Positions 34,011 to 42,935 of a stretch of DNA of 64,000 nt are shown here, piece by piece; within the stretch, counting starts at the first letter, position 1; every line of letters begins with the position of its first letter. The notes under the pieces are model-generated. The model did no database searches and was not told the origin of the DNA. It was given only the letters and a program-made list of their open reading frames with translations. The position numbers were made by a program, and so were the translations under genes. Source of the DNA: Spirochaetaceae bacterium (GTDB taxonomy: Bacteria > Myxococcota_A > UBA9160 > UBA4427); assembly GCA_020632655.1 (NCBI GenBank), contig JACKFD010000011.1:102371-166370 (forward strand). The letters are read 5' to 3'.

Positions 34011-35525
34011 ATGTCGGCCCCGGTAGCGCCCCACTCGAGCGAGCTCCTCTCCTCCGTCCAACGTCGACTCGTGCTCGTCGGCATGATGTGCGGCGTCTCG
34101 CTCGCCGCGCTCGACCAGATGGTGCTCGCGACGGCGGTCGGCACGATCGCCGGCGAGCTCGGGAACATCGGCCAGGCCCCCTGGATCTTCACGGCCAACC
34201 TGCTGACGAGCGCATCGGCCATGCCGATCTGGGGCAAGCTCGGCGATCTCTACGGTCGGCGCCGCGTGTTCCGGATCGCGATCACGCTCTTCGTCGTCGC
34301 ATCCCTGCTCGCGGCCCAGAGCCGGACGATGCCGGAGCTGCTCGTCTGCCGTGCGCTGCAGGGCCTGTCGGGTGGCGCACTCCTGACCGTTCCCTACGCG
34401 ATCCTCGGCGACATCGTCCCGCCCCGCGAGCGCCCCGCCTACCTCGCCTACATCTCCGTCGTCTGGACGACCGCGGGCTTCCTCGGTCCGCCCCTCGGCG
34501 GGCTGCTCGTCGACGGCCCGGGCTGGCGATGGATGTTCTACCTGAACGTGCCCGCGGCGATGGTCGCGTTCTTCCTGATCGGCTGGGGCTACCGGCTGCC
34601 CGTCCAACGCATCGAGCACCGCATCGACGTGCTCGGCGCCGCGCTGCTGATGGGCACGGTCGGCTCCTTCATCCTCTATACGTCCTGGGCCGGCGAGGCC
34701 CTCGGCTGGGGCTCGCCCGCAGCCCTCGCCTTCCTCGGCGCGAGCGGACTCCTGGGCCTCGCCTTCGTACGCCAGGAGCGCCGCGCAGCCGAGCCGATCC
34801 TCGCGCTCCACCTGCTCGGCCAGCGCGCCGTCTGGCCGCCGCTGGTCGCGAACTTCGTCTTCGGGCTCGCGAACATGGCGATCGCGATCTTCGTGCCGCT
34901 CTTCTCGATCGCCGTGCTCGGCACGAACGCGGTCGCGGCGGGTCTCACCCTCGCGCCGCTCACGGCGGGCATCCTGCTCGCGGGCATCGTGATGGGACGA
35001 CGCGCCGCGCGGACGGGACGCTTCCGTCGCTACACGATGGGTGGCTTCCTCGTCTACGCCGTCGGGGTCACGGGGCTGGCCCTGGCCGGCCCCGGCACGA
35101 CGCGTCTCGCGTTCGGCGCCTGCACCCTCGCCCTCGGCTTCGGGGGTGGCACGATCGGGGCAATGGTCGTCTCGTCGTTGCAGAGCGCGGTCGACGCGCG
35201 TTACATCGGCGTGGCGAGCTCGTTGCCGGGCTTCTCCCGCACGATCGCCCAGACGATCGGCACCTCGGCCCTCGGCACCTTCTTCGCCGTCCGCCTCGGC
35301 GTGCACGTCGAGCGGGCGGTCGCCCCCTACGCAGCTTCGGCGCACGATGCCCAGGCGCTGATCGACGCACCCGGTGCGATCCGGGATCTCTCGGAGCCGC
35401 TCCGGGGCGTCCTCGTGGAGGCCTATCGCGCGTCCTTCTCCGAGTCCTTCGTCCTGATGGCGGCGATCATCCTGAGCGCGCTGGTCGCGGCCCGCTTCAT
35501 GATCGACCCCGACGAGCGACGCTGA
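34011..35525 (+). CDS. DHA2-family (EmrB/QacA-type) MFS efflux transporter
   Basis: 504 residues with about 14 membrane spans. Signature motifs: motif A in GKLGDLYGRRRVFRIAI (loop 2-3), the LDQMVLATAVGTI start (motif D1 typical of DHA2: LD.tIvn.Alp.i), RALQGLSGGALLTVPYAILGDIVPPRERPAYL (motif B with R) and GPPLGGLLVDGPGWRWMFYLNVP (motif C plus the WRW.F.iN.P loop). The closing spans are FVLMAAIILSALVAARF. Such proton antiporters export drugs, bile acids or dyes; in this context efflux of hydrophobic intermediates is plausible. The start at 34011 is chosen by domain fit; the preceding frame is shared with the divergent DUF2889 region. Convergent with the luciferase-like gene, five bases apart. 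Confidence 0.93.
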   Translation: MSAPVAPHSSELLSSVQRRLVLVGMMCGVSLAALDQMVLATAVGTIAGELGNIGQAPWIFTANLLTSASAMPIWGKLGDLYGRRRVFRIAITLFVVASLLAAQSRTMPELLVCRALQGLSGGALLTVPYAILGDIVPPRERPAYLAYISVVWTTAGFLGPPLGGLLVDGPGWRWMFYLNVPAAMVAFFLIGWGYRLPVQRIEHRIDVLGAALLMGTVGSFILYTSWAGEALGWGSPAALAFLGASGLLGLAFVRQERRAAEPILALHLLGQRAVWPPLVANFVFGLANMAIAIFVPLFSIAVLGTNAVAAGLTLAPLTAGILLAGIVMGRRAARTGRFRRYTMGGFLVYAVGVTGLALAGPGTTRLAFGACTLALGFGGGTIGAMVVSSLQSAVDARYIGVASSLPGFSRTIAQTIGTSALGTFFAVRLGVHVERAVAPYAASAHDAQALIDAPGAIRDLSEPLRGVLVEAYRASFSESFVLMAAIILSALVAARFMIDPDERR

Positions 35526-35530
35526 CGGGA

Positions 35531-36403
35531 TCAGTCGCGGTCGCGCGCGATCGTCTCGTCACCGAAACGGCGCAGGTAGTCGAGCTTCTGCTGGAGGGTC
35601 GAGTCCCGGCCGATCGTGTAGGGGAAGGGGTAGCTGACGGTCGAGGTCATGCCGAGCTCGACGAGCCGCACACGCTGGTCCTGCGTCACGCCGTCGGGCA
35701 GGGGGACCACGGCCTCGAAGGGCAGCGACGAACGTCCCGCCTCGCGACGGATGCGCGCGATCTCGAGCAGCACCTGCTCGGCGTCCTCGAAGCGCTGACC
35801 CGAGCCCGACCAGCCGTCGGCGAGCTGCCCCGCCCGACGCAGGGCTGCCTTGTTCTGCCCGCCCATCCAGATCGGGACCGGCTTCGAGGGCGCCGGCTGC
35901 ATCGCCATCGGCGGAAACGCGTAGTGCTCCCCCTCGTGCGAGACGACCTTCCCGGACGTGAGCTTGCGGATCACCTCGATCGCCTCGTCGATCCGCTCCC
36001 CGCGCTTCTCGAAGGTCCGACCCAGGACGTCGAACTCGTCACGCATCCACCCCGCCCCGATCCCGAGGATCGCGCGATTGCCGGAGTAGACCGCCGCCGT
36101 GCCCACGAACTTCGCGACCTCGATCGGATGCCGCAGGGGCAGGATGTAGACGTTGGTCGCGAAGCGCAGACGCTTCGTATGCTGGGCGAGCACGGAGATC
36201 GTCTGGAAGGCGTCGGGGAAGGGAGCCGAGCCATCGAAGTCGGGACGTCCGTCGGCGCTGTAGGGGTACTTCGACTGCAGCGTCTGCGGCACGAAGACGT
36301 GGTCCGAGAGCAGGAGACCCTCGAAGCCGACCTCCTCGGCCACCGGCGCGACCTCGATCAGCTCGTCGGGCTGCGTATAGCCGAGCGCCTGCCAGTACTT
36401 CAC
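35531..36403 (-). CDS. Luciferase-like (LLM class, TIGR03619-type) oxidoreductase
   Basis: 290 residues. Start GTG 36403 is preferred: GGGAGG lies six bases before it and the protein then begins VKYWQALGYTQPDELIEVA, matching the standard MKFWQ.l.F...dql.e.A start. The longer open frame has no support. Landmarks: VGFEGLLLSDHVFVPQ, RLRFATNVYILPLRHPIEVAK, SGNRAILGIGAGWMRDEFDVLG, KPVPIWMGGQNKAALRRA and ADGWSGSG. F420 is the likely cofactor (inference from the subgroup). It lies 79 bp after the stop of the amidohydrolase at 36483, same strand, the same pairing of luciferase-like and amidohydrolase as at 1846-3632, but in reverse order. Confidence 0.88.
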   Translation of the reverse strand: MKYWQALGYTQPDELIEVAPVAEEVGFEGLLLSDHVFVPQTLQSKYPYSADGRPDFDGSAPFPDAFQTISVLAQHTKRLRFATNVYILPLRHPIEVAKFVGTAAVYSGNRAILGIGAGWMRDEFDVLGRTFEKRGERIDEAIEVIRKLTSGKVVSHEGEHYAFPPMAMQPAPSKPVPIWMGGQNKAALRRAGQLADGWSGSGQRFEDAEQVLLEIARIRREAGRSSLPFEAVVPLPDGVTQDQRVRLVELGMTSTVSYPFPYTIGRDSTLQQKLDYLRRFGDETIARDRD

Positions 36404-36482
36404 GAACGCCTCCCGCTGCGGTCCGACGATCGGACCCCCGACAGCCACGTGGCCGGTTGCCGCCTCGACCCCCAGACCGAGC

Positions 36483-37775
36483 TCAGAGCAGCATCGGCCT
36501 TTCCTTGTTCTCGAAGGCCGGGCACTTGTACGCGTCCCGGGGCAGCGCCGCGCGATCGAAGGGCGTCGCGACCTCCGCCTTCGTCGGACCGATCTTCGCC
36601 GCCAGCGGCGCGAGCTTCGCGAGGTCGAATCCGTAGAGCCGGGCCGCATTGAGCCCGACCATCTGCTGGATCTCGTCGGGGTCGACGCCCGCGAAGGTCG
36701 CCTGGAGATGCTGGCGCGTATAGGGATGCGAGCCCTCGACGTGGGGATAGTCGCTGCCCCACATGATGCGGTCGACGCCGACCTGGTATCGATTCGCGCA
36801 GTCGCCGGCGGGCAGGAAGCTCGCGCCGAGATGACATTGCCGTGCGAAGTACTCCGACGGCTTCAGCGAGAGGTTCGCGACGGTCGGCCCGCCGAAGATG
36901 TGCTCGGAGCCCTGATCGTTGTACTTCATGCGATCGAAGAAGCCGTCGAGCCGGGGCAGCGTCTCCGTCACCCAGCTCGTCCCGACCTCGGTCAGCACGA
37001 ACTGGAGGCTCGGATGGCGCTCGAAGACGCCGCTGAAGATCAGGTGCCAGAGCGAGCGCTGGGCCCACCACGTCACCTCGAGCATGAACATCGCCATCGA
37101 CTGCGGCAGATAGGGGCCCATGTCGGGGACGGCCGCGCCGGCGTGATGATTGATCGGCATGCCGAGCTCTTCGCAGACGGCCCAGATCGGCTCGTAGACC
37201 GGCGCGTAGAGCGGCTCGACGCCCGAGCCGGGCGGCGCACCCGGCAGCAGCACCCCGCCCGAGAGCCCCGCCTCCTTCGCCCAACGGATCTCCTTCACGG
37301 ACTCCTCGACGAAGGGCAGGAAGATCTGGCAGATGCCCGCGCGACGGGCGGGCGCCTCGGCGCAGAAGTCGGCGAGCCAGCGATTGTGCGCCTGGATGCC
37401 GGCCCATCGCCGCGCATGGTCCTCGCCGAGCTCTGCCTCACCGAACTCCGAGTGCATGGTCGGCGCGAAGGGCGGCGACGTATTCGAGAAGATCACCTCC
37501 GCGACGACGCCGTCGGCCTCCATCTCCTCGAAGCGGCGCTTGCCGTCCCAGTTGCGCCAGCCCATGAGCTCGGGATCGCCGTCGACGCCGATCGACCGGT
37601 TGCCCATCACCTCCTTCATGATGCGGAGGTTCTCCTCGCTGAAGGCGAGCCAGTCGCGGTAGTCCGACTGCCATTTCGATGCGAGGTAGGGCCCGTAGCC
37701 CTCCGGGCTCGGGCCGGCGTGGGAGTCGGCGGTGATCAGCAGGTAGCGATCGAGTCCTGCGAGGGGGGAGGCCAT
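36483..37775 (-). CDS. Amidohydrolase family 2 protein (D-x-H variant)
   Basis: 430 residues. Strand 1 LLITADSHAGPSPEGYGPYL (D-S-H). Then RRFEEMEADGVVAEVIFSNTSPP, AHNRWLADFCAEAPARRAGICQIFLP, ELGMPINHHAGA (strand-6 His), SGVFERHPSLQFVLTEVGTSWV and DRIMWGSDYPHVEGSHPYTRQHL (strand-8 Asp). The NRWLADFC and SDYPH features are those of the clade that also includes 6078 and 16937. The C-terminal ~60 residues beyond YGFDL are an extra tail (APLAAKIGPTKAEVATPFDRAALP). ATG 37775 with AGAGGT upstream. Convergent/adjacent to the luciferase-like gene downstream, which is probably co-transcribed. Confidence 0.87.
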   Translation of the reverse strand: MASPLAGLDRYLLITADSHAGPSPEGYGPYLASKWQSDYRDWLAFSEENLRIMKEVMGNRSIGVDGDPELMGWRNWDGKRRFEEMEADGVVAEVIFSNTSPPFAPTMHSEFGEAELGEDHARRWAGIQAHNRWLADFCAEAPARRAGICQIFLPFVEESVKEIRWAKEAGLSGGVLLPGAPPGSGVEPLYAPVYEPIWAVCEELGMPINHHAGAAVPDMGPYLPQSMAMFMLEVTWWAQRSLWHLIFSGVFERHPSLQFVLTEVGTSWVTETLPRLDGFFDRMKYNDQGSEHIFGGPTVANLSLKPSEYFARQCHLGASFLPAGDCANRYQVGVDRIMWGSDYPHVEGSHPYTRQHLQATFAGVDPDEIQQMVGLNAARLYGFDLAKLAPLAAKIGPTKAEVATPFDRAALPRDAYKCPAFENKERPMLL

Positions 37776-37954
37776 GGGTGTACCTCTTCGACGCTCGGGT
37801 CGGCGCAGCAGGGGAGACGTCGGCGTCGCGAGCACCATGCCCGGTCGCCTTGCCGTGGCGGCGAGTGTAGGAGCCTCCCGAAGCGGACGCAGCCGGGTAG
37901 CGCCTGCTCCGACGCAGCGGCACCATCGGCCCCGAGTCGCCGACAGGAGGAGCC

Positions 37955-38785
37955 ATGCCCTTCGCGCTTTCGCCGATGACGAGCGCCCTCGGCGCCGAGG
38001 TCCACGGGCTCGATCTTCGCGCCCCCCTCTCGCCCGAGGACTTCGACGCGCTGCATCGCGCACTCCTCGAGCACCTCGTGCTCTTCTTCCGCGACCAGCC
38101 GCTCGACCCGGAGGAGCAGCTCGCCCTCGCCCGCCGCTTCGGCGCGATCGACGTCCATCCCTTCGGTCGCCATCTCGAGCGCCATCCGCAGGTCGGGCTG
38201 CTCGACCAGACGAGCCCGAAGCGCGACGGGGCGAATCGATGGCACGCGGACTCGACGTTCATGCCGAGGCCGCCGAAGGCGTGCGTGCTGCGCGCCGTCG
38301 AGCTGCCCGCGACGGGCGGCGACACGAGCTGGGCCTCGATGTACGCGGCCTACGAGCTGCTCGCGCCCCCGATCCAGCGCCTGCTCGACGAGCTGACGGC
38401 CAGCCACGACGTGACGGGCCCGCTCGTCCGCGCGATCCAGGGCGGACACAGCGTGGGCGGCCTCGAGGACGTGCAGGCGGCCTGGCCCCCGATCCCGCAT
38501 CCCGTCGTCTGTCGCCATCCCGACACCGGGCGCAAGCTCCTCTACGTGAACTCGAATTTCGCGACCCACATCGAGGGCGTCTCCGAGGCGGAGAGCGAGA
38601 TGCTGCTCCACTTCCTCTTCGACTGGATCCGCTCTCCCGAGATCCAGGTGCGCTTCCACTGGGAGCCCGACTCCGTCGCGATCTGGGACAACCGCTGCAC
38701 CCAGCATTTCGCCGCCGCCGACTACGTGGAGCGCCGCATCATGCACCGCGTGGTCGTCGCGGGCGATTGGGAGCCGGCGCGTTAG
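37955..38785 (+). CDS. TauD/TfdA family Fe(II)/2-oxoglutarate dioxygenase
   Basis: 276 residues, more typical of the taurine/alkylsulfatase type than the protein at 26004. N-terminal LGAEVHGLDLRAPLSPEDF, LLEHLVLFFRDQPLDPEEQLALARRFG (fr.Q.l....q...a..fG). Fe ligands: H97-x-D99 in NRWHADSTF and distal His264 in RIMHRVVVAGD; the Arg of HRV fits 2-oxoglutarate binding. RHPDTGRKLLYVN and IWDNRCTQHFAAADY are conserved family blocks. ATG 37955 has AGGAGGAG upstream. The stop is six bases from the end of the convergent 2-hydroxyacid dehydrogenase. Confidence 0.94.
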   Translation: MPFALSPMTSALGAEVHGLDLRAPLSPEDFDALHRALLEHLVLFFRDQPLDPEEQLALARRFGAIDVHPFGRHLERHPQVGLLDQTSPKRDGANRWHADSTFMPRPPKACVLRAVELPATGGDTSWASMYAAYELLAPPIQRLLDELTASHDVTGPLVRAIQGGHSVGGLEDVQAAWPPIPHPVVCRHPDTGRKLLYVNSNFATHIEGVSEAESEMLLHFLFDWIRSPEIQVRFHWEPDSVAIWDNRCTQHFAAADYVERRIMHRVVVAGDWEPAR

Positions 38786-38791
38786 GCCGCC

Positions 38792-39826
38792 CTACGCCTC
38801 GCCCGGCGCCTCGCCCGGCGGCAGCTCGGCCGCGCGCCGCGCCGGCCCGCCTCGATCCCCCGAGAGCCCACGGCTCGCGATCTCGTTGCGGAGCGGCTCG
38901 CCGCGCACGTAGCGCCCGAGGTTGTCGAGGAAGAGCTCGCCGAGTCGCTCGTCGCCGCGGGGTGAGTAGCCGGCATCGTGCGGCGTGATCACGCAGCGCT
39001 CGAGGGTCCAGAGCGGCGAGTCCGGGGGCAGCGGCTCCTCGGCGACGACGTCGAGCGTGGCCCCCCGGATGCGCCCCGCCCGCAAGGCCTCGACGAGCGC
39101 CGGCTCGTCCACGACCCCGCCCCGGGCGACGTTCACGAGCACGGCGTGCTCTTGCATCGCCTCGAGCTCCGCGCGGCCGATCATGCCGCGGGTCTCGTCG
39201 CTGTAGGGCATGCAGAGCACGACGTAGTCGGACTCGGCGAGGAGGGCGTGCAGCCCGTCCGGTCCGACCTGGCGGTCGAGGAGCGGATCGTCGACCCGCG
39301 TCCTGCGGCAGCCGACGACCCGCATGCCGAAGGCCTTCGCCACGCGCGCCGTCGCCCGACCGATGCCGCCGTAGCCGACGATGCCGAGGGTGCGACCGAC
39401 GAGATCGCCGCAGGAGACGATCTCCCAATGCCGACGGCGCTGCTGCTCGAGGTGTCGGGCGACCTCGCGCTCCCAGAAGAGCACGTAGGTGAAGATGTAC
39501 TGCGCGATCGGCTCGGCGTGGATGCCCGACGCGTTCGTGAGCCGCACGCCCCGATCGAGCAGCGTCTGCCAGATCGGATGATCAACGCCCGCGCCCGGCG
39601 ACTGGACCCATCGCAGGCCCGGCGCGTGGAAGAGCTCGAGCACCCGCTGCGTCGCGGCGGGGTACTTCGTGACGCCGAGGGAGAAGTAGAGGACCTCCAG
39701 TCCCGCCGGATCGCCGTCGAGGGCGCCGTCCCCGCCCAGCGTCAGGACCTCGAGCTCGGGCGCCATTCGAAGCGCCGCCTCGCGCAGGCTCGCGACCCGA
39801 TCCCCCGTGACACAGATCTTCACCAT
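38792..39826 (-). CDS. D-isomer-specific 2-hydroxyacid dehydrogenase
   Basis: 344 residues. Rossmann motif GIVGYGGIGRATA (GxGxxG, 149-160). Beta2 ends VVGCRRTR with Arg where an Asp would select NAD, suggesting NADP(H). Catalytic R235 in VNVARGGVVDE, E264 in VAEEPLPPDSPLW and H283 in ITPHDAGYS are intact. The N-terminal substrate domain includes WVQSPGAGVDH. Enzymes of this clade reduce hydroxypyruvate, glyoxylate or phenylpyruvate-like 2-oxoacids. ATG 39826 with GGGGGAGG. The C-terminal end holds a doubled 4-codon repeat (PGEAPGEA). Divergent from the NTF2-like gene across 157 bp. Confidence 0.93.
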   Translation of the reverse strand: MVKICVTGDRVASLREAALRMAPELEVLTLGGDGALDGDPAGLEVLYFSLGVTKYPAATQRVLELFHAPGLRWVQSPGAGVDHPIWQTLLDRGVRLTNASGIHAEPIAQYIFTYVLFWEREVARHLEQQRRRHWEIVSCGDLVGRTLGIVGYGGIGRATARVAKAFGMRVVGCRRTRVDDPLLDRQVGPDGLHALLAESDYVVLCMPYSDETRGMIGRAELEAMQEHAVLVNVARGGVVDEPALVEALRAGRIRGATLDVVAEEPLPPDSPLWTLERCVITPHDAGYSPRGDERLGELFLDNLGRYVRGEPLRNEIASRGLSGDRGGPARRAAELPPGEAPGEA

Positions 39827-39983
39827 GCCCTCCCCCGGCGCTTCCGACGCGCGCCGCACGCAAGGTAGGCCGCACTCGGACGCGCGCACAGCACGACCGA
39901 CGCGAGCAACGACGCCGCAGGCGCCGACTCCGGGTCTGCGCCAGACTCCCCCGACCGATCGACTCGCCGGGGAGACATGCGCC

Positions 39984-40382
39984 ATGGACGACCGGGAACG
40001 CCGACGACTCGCCCTCGAATTCCTGGAGACCTTCTCGGGCCCCGACGTCGAAGCCGTCCTCGCGCGCATGACGCCCGAGCCCGCGTGGGCCTTCTTCGCG
40101 AATCGCTTCCCCGGACGCGACGGCGTGCGCGCGATCCATCGCGCTTCGAAGGAGCTCTACCGCGAGGGCTCGCACGATCGGCGGATCGACGGCCTCTGGG
40201 TCGATGGCGATACCGTCCTCGTCAAGACCACGCTCCGCGCCCGCACCTTCAAGGACGAGGACTACGAGAACCTCTACATGATGATCCTCCACTTCGAGGG
40301 CGATCGGATAGCCCTCGTGGAGGAGATGATGGACACGGCCTACGCGAACGAGAAGTTCGCCGGCTGGCAGATGGGCGACTGA
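39984..40382 (+). CDS. SnoaL/NTF2-like family protein
   Basis: 132 residues. Alpha+beta cone: FLETFSGPDVEAVLARMTPEPAWAFFANRFPGRDGVRAIHRASKELY, then RRIDGLWVDGDTVLVKTTLRARTF, ENLYMMILHFEGDRIALVEEMMDTAYANEKF. The pattern of helix, G...i..., paired strands and the final i.eYm D-a.e strand fits SnoaL-like or ketosteroid-isomerase-like proteins. An acidic pair (EEMMD) sits at the usual catalytic Asp region, but the active residue cannot be assigned. ATG 39984 with GGGGAG upstream; stop is 15 bases from the end of the convergent P450. Cyclase, isomerase or hydratase activity is possible. Confidence 0.82.
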   Translation: MDDRERRRLALEFLETFSGPDVEAVLARMTPEPAWAFFANRFPGRDGVRAIHRASKELYREGSHDRRIDGLWVDGDTVLVKTTLRARTFKDEDYENLYMMILHFEGDRIALVEEMMDTAYANEKFAGWQMGD

Positions 40383-40397
40383 AATCGGCGGCCCGCC

Positions 40398-41612
40398 TCA
40401 ACGAAGGCCAGGGCCCGGCTCGAAGGCGATCGGCAGGGCCTCGAGGCGCCGCAGATTCGCGAAGGGCACCCAGCGCGGCTCGTCCACGAGCAGCTCGACC
40501 TTCGAGAGGCACGCGAAGAAGGCCGGCAACGCTTCCTGGATCTCGGCCCGGGCGAACGCCGCGCCGAGACATCGATGGGCGCCCCAGCCGAAGCTGAAGG
40601 AGTGCGGCCCCTCGCGCGCGACGTCGAAGCGATCGGGATCGTCGAAGACGCGCGGATCGCGATTGGCCGCGAGGATCGAGAGCCAGAAGGGTCGTCCGGC
40701 CGGGATCTCGACGCCCTCGATCTCGAGCGACGTCGCCCGCTCGCGCGCGAGCACCGGCACGATCGGCTCGCAGCGCAGCACCTCCTCGCCCACCTGCGCG
40801 GCGAGCCCGGGCTCACGCTCGAGACGCCTGCGCGCCTCGGGGTGCCGGACCAGCAGCGCGACCGCGACGGCGAGCATGCTGCGCGAGCTGTCGTGCCCCC
40901 CGAAGATGAGATTGATCACGAGCACGACGAGGTCCTCGTCGCTCCGGCGATCGGTCGACGCATCCGCCGCACGGATCAGATCCGAGAGCAGGTCGTCCTT
41001 CGGCGCTCGCCGTCGCTCTCGCAGCAGATCGCGCACGGCATCGGAGAGCGCGATGGCCGCCCGCTCGCCCCGCTCCCGCAGCTCGGGCGTCAGCGCGGAG
41101 GACAGGGCGCTGCCGAGGTCCGTCGACCACTCGGAGAACTTCGCCTGATGCGCCTCGGGCACGCCGAGCGTCTCGCAGATCAGTCGGATCGGCAGCTCGT
41201 GGGACCAGTCGTCGATCACGTCGAGCCGCCGCGCGTCGGCGTGGCGGCCGAGGATCTCCCGCGTGAGCGAGCGGACCCGCGCGCGTTTGGCGTCCGCCGA
41301 GCGCGGGGTGAAGGCGCGGTTCACGAGGTTGCGCAGGCGGCGATGCTCCGGGCCGTTCAGGTTCGTGAGCATCAGTCGCCACCAATCGACGAGCGGTCCC
41401 GCGGCAACCTGGCTCTCGACGAAGTCGAGGGCGTTGCTCGTATTCGCGTGATCGCTCGCGAGGCGCTCGACGTCGCGATAGCGGAGCACGATCGCCTCGC
41501 CCGTGCCGGAGAAGGCGACCGGATGGGCCTCGCGGGCCGCACGCAGGACCGGGTGCGGATCCTGCCAATAAGCCGGATCCGAGAGGTCGATCGTGTGCGG
41601 ACCCTCGGCCAT
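40398..41612 (-). CDS. Cytochrome P450
   Basis: 404 residues, class I bacterial size. Heme loop FSFGWGAHRCLG with Cys348; ExxR at E277-R280 (EEVLR); I-helix GGHDSS (238-243), where Ser replaces the usual Thr of the acid-Thr pair. PDRFDVAREGPHSFSF precedes the heme site and NGPEHRRLRNLVNRAFTPRSA is the C-helix. ATG 41612 has GGGGGAGGG upstream; the long open frame upstream covers the divergent gene and is rejected. No ferredoxin is adjacent, so the redox partner must be elsewhere. Divergent from the reductase at 41760 by 147 bp. Confidence 0.95.
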   Translation of the reverse strand: MAEGPHTIDLSDPAYWQDPHPVLRAAREAHPVAFSGTGEAIVLRYRDVERLASDHANTSNALDFVESQVAAGPLVDWWRLMLTNLNGPEHRRLRNLVNRAFTPRSADAKRARVRSLTREILGRHADARRLDVIDDWSHELPIRLICETLGVPEAHQAKFSEWSTDLGSALSSALTPELRERGERAAIALSDAVRDLLRERRRAPKDDLLSDLIRAADASTDRRSDEDLVVLVINLIFGGHDSSRSMLAVAVALLVRHPEARRRLEREPGLAAQVGEEVLRCEPIVPVLARERATSLEIEGVEIPAGRPFWLSILAANRDPRVFDDPDRFDVAREGPHSFSFGWGAHRCLGAAFARAEIQEALPAFFACLSKVELLVDEPRWVPFANLRRLEALPIAFEPGPGLR

Positions 41613-41759
41613 CGCGCCCTCCCCCGCCGCATCCGACGCCGCCCGCCGTCGACGACGGGTCGACTCTGCCCGCTTCGCGCCGCAGGTCGCGGATGATACC
41701 GTTCGCGGGTCGTGCACGGGCCGGGGGGACGCTGCGGCGGCAAGCGGAGGACGAAGCCG

Positions 41760-42935
41760 ATGGCGGGAAACGAGACGGCCGAAGGGTGGCAGAGCCAGAG
41801 TGGCGCGACGACGGCCGAAGGGTGGCGGATCCAGAGCCGGGCGACGAGCGAGGGCTGGCTCGAGATCTCGCTCGAGCGCGTCGCGACGCCGCAGCCCGGA
41901 CCGAACGACGTCGTGATCCGGGTCGAGGCCGCGCCGATCAATCCCTCGGACCTGGGGCTCCTCTTCGGCTTCGCGGACATGACGCGCGCCGAGGCGACGG
42001 GAACGCCCGAGCGACCCGTCGTGCGGGCGCCGATTCCGGAGGGCGCTCTTCGCATGCTCGAAGGGCGCCTCGACGAGGCGATGCCCGTCGGCAACGAGGG
42101 TGCGGGCACGGTCGTCGCCGCCGGCGAGGCGCCCGAGGCGCAGGCGCTGCTGGGCCGGACGGTCGCCGCGGTCGGCGGGGCGATGTACTCGCAGTATCGC
42201 GTCGTGCCGCATTTCGTCTGTCTGCCGCTCCACGACGGGACCACTGCGGAGCAGGGTGCCTCCTGCTTCGTGAATCCGCTCACGGCTCTCGGCATGGTCG
42301 AGACGATGCGCGCCGAGGGACACTCGGCCCTCGTCCATACGGCGGCAGCATCGAATCTCGGCCAGATGCTGAACCGCATCTGCCTCGCGGACGACGTCGA
42401 GCTCGTCAACGTCGTGCGACGCACGGAGCAGGTCGAGCTGCTCCGCGGGATCGGCGCGCGCCACGTCGTGAATTCGGGAGAGCCCGACTTCCGCGCACGC
42501 CTCACCGACGCGATCGAGGCGACCGGCGCGACGATCGCCTTCGACGCGACCGGCGGCGGCCGACTCGCCGGTCAGATCCTCTCCTGCATGGAGGCGGCGC
42601 TGATCCGCAAGGCCTCGTCCTATAGCCGCTACGGCTCGACGACCCACAAGCAGGTCTACCTCTACGGACGGCTCGATCGCAGTCCGACGGAGCTGCCCTT
42701 CGACATGGGCTTCGCCTGGGGCGTCGGCGGTTGGCTGCTCACGCCCTTCCTGCAGAAGATCGACCCCGAGACGGGCGCGCGCCTGCGGCGACGTGTCGCC
42801 GACGAGATCGGGACGACCTTCGCGAGTCACTACAGTCGACGCGTCTCGCTCCGCGAGGCCCTCGAGCTCGAGCACGTCGCGACCTACGGCCGACAGGCCA
42901 CCGGCGAGAAATACCTGATCGAGCCCTGGCGCTGA
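41760..42935 (+). CDS. Medium-chain zinc-less quinone-oxidoreductase-like reductase
   Basis: 391 residues. GroES-like part: PGPNDVVIRVEAAPINPSDLGLLFG and PVGNEGAGTVVAAG, the quinone-reductase/enoyl-reductase pattern; the catalytic Zn ligands of alcohol dehydrogenases are not seen. Rossmann part: HSALVHTAAASNLGQMLNRICLADDVELVNVVRRTEQ (A-S-N-L-G-Q instead of GxGxxG, as in many such reductases) and FDATGGGRLAGQIL. FASHYSRRVSLREALELEHVATY is the C-terminal helix end. The first ~30 codons contain an unusual 36-bp tandem repeat. ATG 41760 with GGAGGACG. It starts the plus-strand pair with the CYP142-like P450, 89 bp apart. Confidence 0.87.
   Translation: MAGNETAEGWQSQSGATTAEGWRIQSRATSEGWLEISLERVATPQPGPNDVVIRVEAAPINPSDLGLLFGFADMTRAEATGTPERPVVRAPIPEGALRMLEGRLDEAMPVGNEGAGTVVAAGEAPEAQALLGRTVAAVGGAMYSQYRVVPHFVCLPLHDGTTAEQGASCFVNPLTALGMVETMRAEGHSALVHTAAASNLGQMLNRICLADDVELVNVVRRTEQVELLRGIGARHVVNSGEPDFRARLTDAIEATGATIAFDATGGGRLAGQILSCMEAALIRKASSYSRYGSTTHKQVYLYGRLDRSPTELPFDMGFAWGVGGWLLTPFLQKIDPETGARLRRRVADEIGTTFASHYSRRVSLREALELEHVATYGRQATGEKYLIEPWR
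41775..41846 (+). repeat. 36-bp in-frame tandem repeat at a gene's 5' end
   Basis: Two adjacent 36-base units (41775-41810 and 41811-41846) match at 31 of 36 positions. They encode TAEGWQSQSGAT and TAEGWRIQSRAT. A third, more degenerate version (SEGWLEI..) opens the domain itself. The repeat duplicates what looks like the first strand of the reductase. Confidence 0.85.

Noticed and set aside
36404..36649. Longer start for the luciferase-like gene at 35531
   Set aside because: GTG 36403 has GGGAGG upstream and gives the family start (VKYWQAL); the longer frame is Arg-rich and overlaps the amidohydrolase.
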